The notes beneath the pieces were generated by a model. It did not search any database. It was given only the letters and a program-made list of their open reading frames with translations, and was not told the origin of the DNA. A program made the translations under genes and the position numbers. Positions 10,101 through 20,890 of a stretch of 64,000 nucleotides of DNA are shown in pieces (position 1 is the stretch's first letter; each line of letters opens with the position of its first letter). Origin of the DNA: Spiroplasma turonicum (GTDB lineage: Bacteria; Bacillota_I; Bacilli_A; Mycoplasmatales; Mycoplasmataceae); assembly GCF_001262715.1 (NCBI RefSeq), contig NZ_CP012328.1, positions 1,178,001-1,242,000 on the forward strand. The letters are read 5' to 3'.

Positions 10101-11527
10101 GTAGCAGGTATGGCATCTTTTGGTATAATACCGTATTCTGAACCTAATTGTAAATTATTATTTTTATAATAACCATATGTTGTTATAAAAGATCTTTTTG
10201 ATAAAAAGTCATCTTTTTTGTTTGGGTTTTCTTCATAAATTGTATATAAATCTTCATTATTAAATTTTACATTTCTCTTAGTATTATCTTCACTTTGATA
10301 ATCTGTAAATGCAGAAACAAATCTATATTTACCTTTTGTATCTCACATTACAACTTCATTAGTATAAGTTATATCAAAGTTGGTAAGGTCAGATAATAAA
10401 TCATAATAAGAATTAAATAAATCTTTTGCTTTTAAAGTTGCAACTTTATCTATGAAGTAATTACCTTCATTTGTATTTGCAGATTTAAATAACTTTTCTG
10501 TATCATAATTTTTTAAATAGTAACTTCCGTAATTCTTTATTGTACTAAAATCTCATAATTTAGTAGATTTATTGTTTATTTTACCAGCATCTTCATCAAC
10601 AATAAAATATTTTTGTGTATCTTCACTTGTAAATAAATTACCTATTCTACCATTATAACCTTTAGTTTTAAAGTCATCTTCTGATTCATAGTTAATATCT
10701 TTACCACTATAATTAACAAAGTTATTTACAATTGTGGTTCAATTGCTTTGATCATTTAGATTTTTATTTATCGTATTATTTAAAATAAAGTTTTTTATTG
10801 ATGATGTAAATGAAGAGTTATTTACATAAAACATATAGTTAAAAATGTCTAGTGCAGTTTTCTTTTGTTTATCATTCAAATTACCTTCAAAGTTATTATT
10901 TTTTTCATATAATTGACCAATTAAAGATGATTTAAATGCTTTTGAGTTTTCATTAAATACATAAAAGCGACCAAATTCTTTTTCTTTTACAAACCTTTTG
11001 ATTTTTTCTTCATCAGATAATTTTAGAATTGATTCACTATCATTAGGTAAATAACTAAAATTACCTTGTGTCTCTGTTTTTTGATATCCTTCAACATCTC
11101 CAAAACCAAAGTTTAATAAATACTCATTTTTACTTGCATCAGCATATTTGTATATAGAAGAATTATATGTAGATTTTGAACCTTGCATTTCATTTTTAAA
11201 TTCGAATTTTTTTAAAACAGAATCATCACTTCCAATTGTAATAGTTGGGAAGAAGTTTTTAGAATATCCCACATTATCATTACTAAATGCAAAAAATGGA
11301 GACAAGGTTTGGGTATCATTAGATTCATAAGAACTTGAAGTAAATTTATAACTATAATCATAGCCCTTAAAGTTTTGAGATATTGAATTATTAGTTCTAA
11401 CTAAGTTAGAAGATACAATTCCAAATGCTGAAGTAAATATTACTCCAATACTAATCAAAGTAACATAAATTAAAAATTGTAACCAATCTTTAAAAAGTTG
11501 TTTAATTCCATTTTTAAACAAAAGCAT
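7100..11527 (-). CDS. Very large FtsX/MacB-type ABC transporter permease (1475 aa)
   Basis: One open frame in code 4, interrupted in the standard code by several TGA triplets. Residues about 16-40 are a first membrane segment (LQFLIYVTLISIGVIFTSAF). A long polar region follows, probably outside the cell. Next comes a membrane cluster at about 623-800 containing an FtsX-like core with the cytosolic motif GNLKALGVRKTKIIINF. A second long polar domain follows, and a C-terminal cluster of membrane segments (about 1335-1475) has the equivalent MNYMRVQGYSLREINSI motif. The duplicated core with two large outer domains is typical of FtsX-family permeases, which export or act mechanically rather than import. 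No ATPase gene is adjacent, so its partner must lie elsewhere. The ATG at 11527 is chosen because AGGAAAG is well spaced from it; an upstream GTG is too close. Substrate unknown. Confidence 0.85.
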
Positions 11528-11626
11528 AAACACTTTCCTTTTCTAAAAATACAATCATTGTAAATGATTACATAATTATAATTATATAACTATTAATGAT
11601 TTTATCAAATTAATTTAAAAATAACT

Positions 11627-11944
11627 TTATGTTTTATGATATCGTTTTGTTATTGAAATAAATAAAGATCATGAAAAATGTATTGTTAAAAAAACAAAAG
11701 ATAAGATAATTATTATTTTAATAATTTTAAAACTATTAAAATAAAAAAAATAAAAAGATATATAATTTAGAATAAAAAATAAACAACATAATAATAGTAT
11801 AAGTTGAATAGAAAAGAAGTATTTGTACTTTTTTTTGTTGATTATGAAACATTTTATTGAGTTAATAAACTCAAATAATGAGTAAAAAAGGAACAAAAAT
11901 GTTGTAATTGTTGCAATTAAAACTAACTGATCAAATACATTCAT
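11627..11944 (-). CDS. Small membrane protein, unknown function
   Basis: A 105-residue, very hydrophobic protein with about three membrane segments (residues about 5-27, 45-68 and 75-92) and a short basic tail ending TKRYHKT. A TGA-encoded Trp lies 14 residues before the end, so the true stop is at 11629-11627. Its start codon overlaps the stop of the polysaccharide deacetylase gene by one base, so the two are very likely co-translated and may work together. I do not recognise a family. Confidence 0.7.
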
Positions 11945-12684
11945 TATATATTTAACTCCCCATAATTTTTATAATAATTTTTAGAATTAGGGTTAAAAGT
12001 CGCAAAAGCGTAGCCCTCACTTTTTAGTCTTAATATTAGGTCTGGTAAAAAGTTTATAACTTTAGGAAAACTATGAATTATTAAAATATTTTTTTCAGAG
12101 ACGTTTTTAATATACCTTTTAATTAACTTTTCTTTACCAAAAGTATTATATTTTCAATCTCCACTCAAATAACCTTCAACAAAGTAGTTTTGGTTAAGTT
12201 TTTCTAAAACTCATTCTAAACCGGCAAAATATTGTAAGTAAGGTAGTCTAATAGGTATAAAATAATTGTCTGGGTTTTCTATGTTATTTAATATTAGTTC
12301 GTTTGTTTTATAAATTTCTTCAAGTAATAAACCTTCATTAAATTGGTATTTACTATGACTATATGTGTGATTACCAATATATGAACCACTATCTAATATT
12401 CTTTTAAACAAAGTTTTAACATTTTGAGAGTTTTCTTCAATATTTCTTCCTATATAAAAGAATGTACCTTCAACATTATTTTGTTCTAATATGTCCATTA
12501 TTTTATTATCTACATCTAGTGATGGTCCATCATCGAAAGTTAACATACAAACTTTTGAGTTTGAATGAATGTTGTTAACTACAAGCTTTTTTTTGTCAAA
12601 AATTGAAAAAGATATTATGAAAAAGAAAAATGAAATTAATAATAGTCCCATAATTATAAGTACTGTTTTTTTGACTAAATTCAT
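11944..12684 (-). CDS. Membrane-anchored polysaccharide deacetylase (NodB homology domain)
   Basis: A 246-residue protein with an N-terminal membrane anchor (residues about 7-27, very Phe/Ile rich) and one NodB/CE4 domain outside the cell. Motif 1 is VCMLTFDDGPSLD (catalytic and metal Asp). Motif 2 is SYIGNHTYSHSKY, giving the metal-binding H-x3-H. Motif 3 is probably IPIRLPYLQYFAG, and the late motif LIIHSFPKV matches the usual LLHD region but with Ser in place of Asp. Family members remove N-acetyl groups from chitin oligomers or peptidoglycan. A wall-less bacterium has no peptidoglycan, so a host or exported glycan is more likely (inference). TGA codons occur near the C-terminus. Confidence 0.85.
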
Positions 12685-12783
12685 TTGCTACCCCATATCT
12701 TTATTATAATAAATTAGAAACAAATTAATAAATTAAATAAATTAGTTAACTATTTGAATTATATAAATCATTAAAATTTAATT

Positions 12784-15462
12784 TTATTTAATGATTTTTC
12801 CTTGAGCAAGCAGTTGGTTTCCTCCGCCTTTAAGACAGTGTGAAGTAACATTTTTAAAAATATTTATTGCACTAAATTCATTGGTTAAGTCTTTAGCTAC
12901 AGAGACATAATAAGTTGATTTATTTATGTTTATGATATGTAAAATTAAATTTTCATGTTTGTTTTGTAAGGTGTCTATTAAGACTTTTGTTTCATAATCG
13001 TCTAAATCATTTACTTCTAAAACAATTTCATTGTAATTTTCTTTTTTTATAAAGTTAGTATTTTTGTATTTTTTAATATTATTTTCAACTGACAAATCTC
13101 TAAACTCTTTTTGTAGTTTTCTATTTTCTTCTTTAATTTCTTCAACTAATACTTTTACTTCATCTATGTTATCTTTTTTAAGTTTTATTTTATTAAAACT
13201 TTCTAATTTATTTAATATTTTTTCACAGCTAACTACATTCTTATAAGAAATTACTTTTTCACGTATTTTTTCAACTTCTTCTTTAAATAAGTTTTGCAAA
13301 TTATTTAAATAATTATTGATTGCTGAGTAGCTTGTTAATGCACTATATCTGTATAAACCACTACCTTTTGATTCAATATTGGTTATTAATAAATCTTCTA
13401 TTTCTTTTGTTGATTTTACATGAGTACCCCCACATAATTCACAAGAAAATGATCCAAATTTAATAACTCTTACTGTTGAATCGTATTTTTCAGTAAATAA
13501 CGCCAATGCATTATAATCATCTAACGCTTCTTTTAAACTACAATAAATTACTTCACACTTTAAATCATTTTTTATTTCTCGTTCGATAACATTGTGTATT
13601 CTTTTAACCTCAGAAATTGAAGGTGGTCTTTTATAAGATATATCTATTCTGAATCCATTTTCATCATTATAGCTACCATTTTGTAATGCTTCTTTACCCA
13701 AGACTTCTTGAATTGCAGCCTGTAAAATATGAGTTCCTGAGTGATTTTTCATTGTGTAGTGTCGCTTATCTTTATCAATAATTAATTTAAATTTTTGATT
13801 TAAATTAATTTCACCATCAACAATAATAGTGTGTATGTTTTGTTTATTAGGTCCTTGTTGAACATCTATAACCTTATAATAATTATTATTTTCATCAATT
13901 ATGAATCCATTATCTGCTGCTTGACCACCTTTTTCAGCGTAAAAAGGAGTTTTATCAAATATTGCATAAACAGTTTGGTTTGTTGCTTTTTGTAATGCTT
14001 TGTCATCTCAAAATAGAAAGTTCACGTATGATTCACACTCATCAAGTTCATAACCTACAAATTCTGACTCAACGCTTAATGATGTTAGTATTGGTGATTG
14101 TTTATTTCATGCTTTATCAGACTTTCTTGCTTTTCTAGATAACTCTTTTACATTTTCAAGTAGATTATAATAATTTTCTAGATCAATCTTAACGTTTTTT
14201 TCAGATGATAATTCCGAAGTTAATTCTATTGGAAATCCATAAGATTCAAATAATAATAAAGCATCTTGTGCGCTTACAAATTTTTTATTTTCAATTATTG
14301 ATTCAAGTAAATCATAACCTTTGTTAAGAGTTTTTAAAAATTTATTTTCTTCTTCAAGTATAACTTCTTTAACCAACTCTTTTTTTTCATTTATATATGG
14401 ATAAAAATAACTCATACTTTCTACAACGATTTCAACTAATTTATACAAAAATGCTTCGTTAATTAATAATTTTCTACCATAAACTGAGCTTCTTCTAATC
14501 AATCTTCTAATTATATATCCTCTATCTTTATTACTTGGAAATACTCCATCACTTATCGCAAAAACTACTGCTCTAATATGATCTGCAATTACTTTAAAAG
14601 CTGTATTTATTTTTTGTTGGTTTGTATCAATATTTTGATAATTATTATATATGTACTTGAATTCATTATTTGCTAATTTTTCAACTTTTCTAATAGTTGA
14701 TAAAAATAAGTCAGTTTCAAAGTTTGTTGGAGTATTTTGAAATATTGAAGCTAACCTTTCCAGTCCTGCTCCAGTATCAATATTTTTTCTTGGAAGTTCT
14801 GTATAATTATTTGATCCATCATTATTAAATTGTGAAAATACAATGTTTCATATTTCAATATATCTATCATTTTCAATGTCATCTTTTAAAAGTTTTGTTC
14901 CTAAGTTATTTTTGTCTCATTCATTACCACGGTCAAAAAAAATTTCAGTATTGGGCCCACAAGGACCTTGTCCAACATCTCAAAAATTTGTATCTTTACC
15001 ACCTTTAAATATATGGTCTTCTTTTATTTTTATTTCCTTAGTTCAAATTTCATAAGCTTCAATATCTTCTTCATATACAGTTATGTATAATAAATCTTTA
15101 TCGATGCCAAACCATTGATCACTAGTTAATAACTCTCAGGCCATTGATATAGCTTCTTTTTTGAAATAATCTCCAATTGAAAAATTACCTAGCATTTCAA
15201 ACATTGTTTGGTGTCGTGCTGTAATACCAACATTTTCAATATCATTAGTTCTAATAGATTTTTGAGAATTTGTTAATCTTGGTGAAGGAGGTACTAATCT
15301 GCCATCAAAATAAGGTTTTAAGGTAGCTACTCCTGAGTTTATTCATAATAAACTTGGATCATTTACAGGAACTAAACTTACTGGTTCTAAAAAATGATGG
15401 TTTTTTTCTTTAAAATATTTTATTCACATATCCCTTATTTGGTTTGTTGATAAATTTTTCAT
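12784..15462 (-). CDS. alaS: Alanine--tRNA ligase
   Basis: Charges tRNA-Ala and edits misacylated species. The 892-residue product has the class II catalytic domain (start [50 protein letters not shown]) in the first 400 residues or so. The editing domain follows with the zinc-type motif [10 protein letters not shown] and the later [10 protein letters not shown] coiled-coil segment leads into the C-terminal domain with the terminal [11 protein letters not shown] block. Many Trp codons are TGA. The ATG at 15462 follows a strong AGGGGGAAA site. It appears to have its own promoter. Length is in the usual range of 870-900. Confidence 0.97.
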
Positions 15463-15491
15463 TATTTCCCCCTAATAAAATTTACATTTAG

Positions 15492-15497
15492 ATTATA
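15492..15497 (-). promoter_or_regulatory. Predicted -10 element upstream of alaS
   Basis: On the minus strand a consensus TATAAT lies 30 bases upstream of the alaS start codon. A second TATAAT occurs about 20 bases further upstream (15517-15512). No convincing -35 and no T-box antiterminator sequence was seen in this 96-base gap. Confidence 0.5.
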
Positions 15498-15558
15498 ATA
15501 CATAATACTAGATTATATTTTTAAATATCTACTTATAAAACTTAAGATATTGCACTAT

Positions 15559-15813
15559 TTAATGACATTTTTTATGTACAGATAATGTAATTCCACTAAA
15601 CTTATTATCATTAAAATTTTCATTGTTATAGAACATAATATCTCACTCTAAACCTGAAGAGTCAACTGAATAATGCTTATTATAATGCATAGGTTTTAAG
15701 CAAATTAAACACAACCTATGAATATCATTAGTATCTTCTTGACCTCCACACTTGCATTCTAATGCATTACTTCATGCGTTTTCTGCAATATCATCTAACT
15801 TTATTTTTTTCAT
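15559..15813 (-). CDS. Small Cys-rich protein, possible zinc ribbon
   Basis: An 84-residue protein reading MKKIKLDDIAENAWSNALE with two TGA-encoded Trp codons. It carries Cys residues spaced ECKCGGQED and, 13 residues on, RLCLICLKPMHYNKH, a plausible two-knuckle metal-binding site. The C-terminus ends SVHKKCH. Its start ATG shares one base with the pepF stop codon (TAATG), so it is almost certainly translated with pepF. I do not recognise a family; a structural zinc site is inferred from Cys spacing only. Confidence 0.7.
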
Positions 15814-17597
15814 TAATACTCCTTTAATAAACTTTTTAATTGTTCAAGCAATTTCTTAATTTCCATCACTAAAGGTAAATAAACATTTTCATCATTGAAA
15901 TCAACACCAACATCTTTCAATGCTTCTAAAGGATCTTTTGAACCACCTAGTTTAAGAAAGTTTATGATATTTTCTTTTTTGCCGGCTTTAAAATCTTCAT
16001 AAAGTTTAAAACTTGCAACTATATCAATAGCATATTTATAAACATAATATGGAGAATAAAAAAAATGTGATATATCAGCTCATGAAAATACTTCTCTATC
16101 TTTATCATCAAATATTTCATAACCATACTCATCTTCAATTGATTTAAACAATTTTTCTAATCTTGAAGAACTTAAAGACTCATTGTTTGCAATCATTTTA
16201 TGAGCGCTATGCTCGAATTTTGCAAATTGTATTTGTCTAAAGAATGTAGATATAATATCAAATATTCTTTGTTGGATTAATAATATTTTCTCATCCTTGG
16301 TTTTTGCAATATCTAACATGTAGTCAAATAAAATGTGTTCATTAAAAGTAGAAGCAACTTCAGCTAGTATAATTGGGTATTCGTCCAATGGTGAAGGTTG
16401 ATGCTTAGTAGAAAATAAAGAATGAACTGAATGACCAATCTCATGAGCTAATGTGTTTAAAGAAGAGAATTGATTATCTCAATTCATAAGAATTATGGGG
16501 TCTAAATGATGGTTTGATGATGAATATGCACCACTAACTTTATTTTTATCCTCATAATAATCGATCATATTATCTTTAAATGCTATATCGAGGTTAACAA
16601 CGTACTCTTCTCCTAGAACGTTTAAAGCTTTTTTAACAATACTTATACCTTCTTCTACACTATAAGTAGTTGGTTCTGAATAGCTTAGTTTTAAATCTCT
16701 ATCTGTTGTAAAAAATTTATCTAGTTTAAGATTATTTTTAATTAACTTGAAGTAATCTTTATAAACATCAATGTGTTTTTTTCCAGCATCTAACAATTTA
16801 TCATAAATGTTTTCATCAACTTTATCAGAATATAAATACATACTTATTGTAGAACTAAAATTTCTAATACTAAAATCTTCTTTGTCTTTTTGAAGTATAC
16901 TTTCATAAACTTTTGCATATGTATGTTTATTATTAATATACTTAGCATAATATTTTCTAGTAACTTCTTTTCTTTTATCTTGATCTTTAATCGGGTCAGA
17001 ATTTTGTATTATATCCATAAAAGTATTTAAATCAACAACAATATCTTTGCCATTATAATTAATTATTTCTTCGCTAATATCAGCATATGTTAATGATTCA
17101 TAAATATCAATATAATTTGATCTACTTAATTCAACTTTTGCAAGTAGTTTTTCTTTCTCTTTTGATAATATATGATTTTTACTATCAAATAAATCTATAT
17201 ATGATTTTACATATCTATCTAAATTATTTGCTTTTAAAAATTTTAATATATCGTTTAAATCTAAATTCAAAATTTCAGGTGTAATGAAACTCAATTTAAC
17301 ATCAATTTCTTGTGAAGTACTATTATAAATTGAATCTATTTCTTTTAATTCCTCACTTGTTTTATCTAAATCATATAAATGTAAATACCTAGTTAACTTA
17401 GATTCTATTTTATCAGCTTCTTCTTCTAAATTTATTAACTTGATAAAACTGTCTTCTTTATTTAGAGTGCCTTTTAAACTATAAATCTTGTCAACTAAAC
17501 TTAACAAAGTATTTAGATCTGATTTTCATTCAGTAATATTTTTATAAATGTTATTGAAGTCTCATTTATATTTATTTAATGCTTCTTTTCTTTTCAT
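15813..17597 (-). CDS. pepF: Oligoendopeptidase F (M3 family metallopeptidase)
   Basis: Cytosolic zinc peptidase that cleaves medium-length peptides, useful in an organism living on imported peptides. The 594-residue product begins MKRKEALNKYKWDFNNIYKN, the usual PepF opening. The catalytic M3 motif LAHEIGHSVHSLFSTKHQPS lies at about residue 380, with the expected downstream Glu-bearing segment (YPIILAEVASTFNEHI). Length fits the family (about 595-605). There is no Shine-Dalgarno sequence before the ATG: a TATAAT hexamer ends only six bases upstream, which suggests a leaderless mRNA. The stop overlaps the next gene by one base. Confidence 0.93.
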
Positions 17598-17603
17598 AAT
17601 ATA

Positions 17604-17609
17604 ATTATA
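17604..17609 (-). promoter_or_regulatory. Predicted -10 element of pepF, implying a leaderless transcript
   Basis: TATAAT on the minus strand is followed by only six bases before the pepF ATG. Transcription would start at or within one base of the start codon, and no ribosome binding site is present in the gap. No good -35 is seen at the usual distance. Confidence 0.45.
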
Positions 17610-17692
17610 AGTTATTAAATACTAAATTATTTACAATAACTAGAAAATTTTTATTAGTTTTAAAGGTTTATTAATAATAATTCTATTTATGG

Positions 17693-17698
17693 TATAAT
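17693..17698 (+). promoter_or_regulatory. Predicted extended -10 promoter of the lipoprotein gene
   Basis: The sequence ATGGTATAAT gives a TATAAT with the TG of an extended -10, 23 bases before the lipoprotein ATG. The same ATGGTATAAT string occurs upstream of the large repeat-protein gene (minus strand, about 32788-32797). No clear -35 is present. Confidence 0.6.
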
Positions 17699-17721
17699 AA
17701 CACACATAGGAGAAGAAGAAA

Positions 17722-18279
17722 ATGAAAAAATTATTAGGTTTATTTAGTGCTTTTGGTGTTATTGCATCAACAGCAGCAATTTCAGCAAATGTTGTATCTT
17801 GTGGGAATAAAGATGACGCAAAAAGTCTTACATATAATGAAGGTAAAAGCGATAAAGATGTAGTTGAAATGTTAACAAATGAATCAGCAAAAATTGGTAT
17901 GGAAGATTCAAAACCTTTACAAGTAAAAGACGGAAAGTTAGATGCAGATTATAAAGACACCGAAAATACAAATGAAGATGGTCAAAAAGTTACAATTGAA
18001 GGAGCTTTTGTTATATCAGCTTCAAGTAGTTCAAAGGATAAGTCTTTTACAGATGAAGTGAATAAAATATTTAAAGAAACTGGTGACTTAATACCAAGTC
18101 ATAATGATGATGATACAGGTTTTGATTACCTTATGACCATTAAGGGTTCAAAGGGTTCAAAAAATTTTGATTTAAATATTGTTAAATTTACAGTTGCTAA
18201 AAATGGTGATAAATACAGTTATGAAACAAAAACAGACTATAGAATAACTGTTACAATACCTTCTGAAAGCACAAAATAA
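17722..18279 (+). CDS. Surface lipoprotein, paralogue of the one at 46958-47548
   Basis: A 185-residue lipoprotein precursor. The signal peptide MKKLLGLFSAFGVIASTAAI ends in a lipobox with the acceptor Cys at residue 27 (ANVVSC). The mature protein is polar and acidic. The ribosome binding site is AGGAGAAG. It shares an ordered set of motifs with the second lipoprotein of this window: LTYNEGKSDKD / LTYKSNKSDKD, KLDADYKDT / KLNKDYLET, VNKIFKETGDL / VNEIFEQTSDL and FDYLMTIKG / IDYVMTING. The pair therefore forms a small family. Function unknown; exposure on the outer membrane face is expected from lipidation. Confidence 0.9.
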   Translation: MKKLLGLFSAFGVIASTAAISANVVSCGNKDDAKSLTYNEGKSDKDVVEMLTNESAKIGMEDSKPLQVKDGKLDADYKDTENTNEDGQKVTIEGAFVISASSSSKDKSFTDEVNKIFKETGDLIPSHNDDDTGFDYLMTIKGSKGSKNFDLNIVKFTVAKNGDKYSYETKTDYRITVTIPSESTK

Positions 18280-18288
18280 TTTAAGTTT

Positions 18289-18317
18289 AAAAAAATGCCT
18301 TTGTTGGCATTTTTTTT
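18289..18317 (+). terminator. Rho-independent terminator of the lipoprotein gene
   Basis: AAAAATGCC and GGCATTTTT form a 9-bp stem around a 6-base loop, followed by a T-rich tail. It lies about 10 bases after the stop codon. Confidence 0.9.
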
Positions 18318-18377
18318 ATTTTATTTTTTATTTTTTTAAAAATAGTATGTAAAACTAAATTAATAAATATAATAAGT

Positions 18378-19712
18378 TTATTTTAATAATTCAAACATTG
18401 ATTTTAACATTGGCGCTTTACCTCTATGTTCAGAATCGGCAGTTGCTGCTATATCTAAATGTAAATATTCTTTACCTTCTGCGAATGAATCCAAAAATGC
18501 AGCAGCTGTTGAAGAACCTGCTTCTCTACCTGGTTCAGAGTTTGTTAAATCAGCAATTTTTGAGCATTTCATAGCTTCTAAATGATCACAAATTAGTGGT
18601 TGTCTTCAAACTGGTTCAAGAGCTTTTTTTGCTGCTTTTTCAAACTCTGTAAAGAATTCATCTGATTTAGTGAATACACCTGTAAATCACTTACCTAAAG
18701 CAACTACAATTGCACCAGTTAATGTTGCTACAGTAATAACTTTTTCAGCTTTTTGATTTCTTACTGCATAAGTTATTCCATCAGCTAAAACTAATCTACC
18801 TTCAGCATCAGTGTTATTTATTTCAACAGTCATTCCATTCATTGAAGTTATAACAGATTCTGTAAGTGTAGCGTGGCCACCAATTCTATTATCTGTAAAC
18901 ATTCCAACTGCTACAACATTACATTTTGCTTTTGCTTTTGCTAATGCCATTACAGTTGATAATGTAATTGCTGCACCAGACATATCAAATTTCATATCAT
19001 CAAGATAATTAGAAGGTTTTAAGTTGTAACCTCCTGAGTCAAATGTTATTCCTTTACCAACAAGAGCTACTTTTTTTTGATTTGAGTCTCCAGTATATTC
19101 TAAAACAACTACTCTTGGTTCAACATATGAACCTGCATTTACACTTAATAATAAACCCATTTTCATTTCTTCAATTTGTTTTTTGTCATAAACTGTAACT
19201 TTTAAGTTTTCAATACCTTTTGCTTTTTCTTTAATTCTTTCTGCTAACTCAACAGAAGTACCTATATTTGGGGGAAGGTCTTGTAAGTCTCTTGCAAAAT
19301 TTTGGAATTCCATTTTGTTTGAAGACTCGTTAAATAAATCATTATATTTTTCATTAAACATAAAGTTATAATTTTTACATTTACAATCTTCTTTTTTCAT
19401 TGTATATTGTTTGTGTGTTTCAAAATACAAAGTTTCAACAACAGCTTTAAAAGCCATTTCTTTTTCACTGAATAGGTTTAAGAAAGAATCAACATCAATA
19501 TTTAAGTCATACTTGTTGGTTTTAAAGAATGGTATTAGCACTTTGACTAAACCTTTTACACAACATTTATCTTTAATAAAAAAGTATATTGTTTTTTCAC
19601 TTTCAATTAAAGTTGTTGAACCATGTTCTTTTATTACTAATTCATTTAATTTATCTTCTGGTCCAACAGCTTTTAGTGTTAAACCTAAACTTTTATCATT
19701 TATTGTTATCAT
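18378..19712 (-). CDS. pepA: Leucyl aminopeptidase (M17 family)
   Basis: Cytosolic two-metal aminopeptidase that removes N-terminal residues from peptides. The 444-residue product has a divergent N-terminal domain and a well-conserved catalytic domain. It includes VGKGITFDSGGYNLKPS (metal-binding Lys and Asp), NNTDAEGRLVLADGI (metal-binding Asp and Glu plus catalytic Arg) and the late PGREAGSSTAAAFLDSFAEG block. TGA Trp codons split the gene near 18685. Length is typical for mollicute PepA (about 445-455). The next gene downstream on this strand is alaS, past pepF. Confidence 0.95.
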
Positions 19713-19728
19713 AATATTTCTCCTTTAT

Positions 19729-20340
19729 TTATATTCTATTATATAGTAAGCCATTAAAATCATAAAGATTTATTATTTGTTTACATAATTTATTTCTACA
19801 CTTAACAAAAACATTAAGTTTTATTGATAATTTATTAACATTCAACAATTTTGATGTCATATTACCGTGATTTTGATCACACTTTGCTTTTTTAGACAAA
19901 AGTTTTGTATTTAAGTTATATATTTTTGAACGCAAGATATATATATAATAAGTTTCTAATAATAGTCTTTTATTTTGATCACTTTCGAAAGTTAAGATTA
20001 GAAACTTTATATTTTTTTCAGAAGCTCCTAAACTTCTCATTTTTTTATATTTCTTTTTTGTTGTATTTAGATTTGCAACATGTTGTCTGAATCTCTTGAA
20101 TAAATCAATTGATTCTCCAACATAAGTAAATATTATTTCATTATCAATTTCACAATACATCAAATAAACACCAGAAAAAACTGTTTTTTCTTTTTTTATT
20201 AAATTATAATCAATACATATTTTTAAACCTTTTAGATAATTTATAATTTTATAATAATAAGCTTCATGTAATCTAATTAACTCCTGTTTTAACTTAGTTT
20301 TAACATCTTTAATAATGTTGAATTTTTCTTGAGCATTCAC
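19729..20340 (-). CDS. GIY-YIG domain protein, putative small endonuclease
   Basis: A 203-residue basic protein. A GIY-YIG-like core spans residues about 55-130: GVYLMYC stands for the GIY part and FTYVGES for the YIG part. It is followed by the conserved Arg region DLFKRFRQHVANL and a possible metal-binding Glu in LLLETYYIYIL. The C-terminus is Lys/Asn/Leu rich with two Cys (VKCRNKLCKQI). GIY-YIG domains occur in UvrC, homing and restriction enzymes; this is a stand-alone domain with no associated methylase. It seems to start at GTG 20340, as the nearby ATG is out of frame and no ribosome binding site is visible. Biological role unknown. Confidence 0.7.
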   Translation of the reverse strand: MNAQEKFNIIKDVKTKLKQELIRLHEAYYYKIINYLKGLKICIDYNLIKKEKTVFSGVYLMYCEIDNEIIFTYVGESIDLFKRFRQHVANLNTTKKKYKKMRSLGASEKNIKFLILTFESDQNKRLLLETYYIYILRSKIYNLNTKLLSKKAKCDQNHGNMTSKLLNVNKLSIKLNVFVKCRNKLCKQIINLYDFNGLLYNRI

Positions 20341-20363
20341 TTTTAGGGTACTTTTTATTTAAA

Positions 20364-20852
20364 TTAAGATAAGCTATATCCGTTATTTAAAGCAAAATGT
20401 ATAGTTACAATGAAATAAATTCAACAAAACAAATAATTTATTATTGGAGTTAAAAACATTAGTATCACAATGAAGTATTGTCCTACACATCTAGAACTAG
20501 AGAATGATTTAAAAACTCGTAAACAAGATATTGACAATATAACTGATTTCAAATAAAGAGATATAACAAACACAATTGCAAATACATACAAAGTTGTTAC
20601 AACTTCTGTTAATGTTTTAGTCTCGATTACAATTGAACCTTTTTTTATTAATAGGTAAACCACTAACATTGCTATTGAAAATAATAATTCAAATAAACCT
20701 ATTAATAAAAATCAAATTATTTTGGACTTTTTTATTTCTCTATTATCAATATTTTTATTAGTAATTATGAATAAAAACAAAAAAACAAAATATATTAAGA
20801 CAAATTCACCAATTGTGCTTCTATTACGATTTCTGTTAGAATATTTTGACAT
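20364..20852 (-). CDS. Integral membrane protein, unknown function
   Basis: A 162-residue protein beginning MSKYSNRNRNRSTIGEFVLI, with about four membrane segments (residues about 14-32, 46-70, 82-102 and 118-150). The cytosolic ends are basic. There is an AAGAGGT site ahead of the ATG, and TGA-encoded Trp occurs twice. The stop at 20366-20364 is 23 bases before the GIY-YIG gene, so the two are probably co-transcribed. No family recognised. Confidence 0.7.
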
Positions 20853-20890
20853 TTTAACCTCTTATTTTTTATAAGATTATTATAAACTTT

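Noticed and set aside
12784-15462. alaS, pepF, fusA, purA and others as pseudogenes because of in-frame stops
   Set aside because: All the interruptions are TGA at conserved Trp positions; the organism uses code 4.
20336-20340. ATG at 20336 as the start of the GIY-YIG protein
   Set aside because: It is out of frame with the GIY-YIG reading; GTG at 20340 is the nearest in-frame start.
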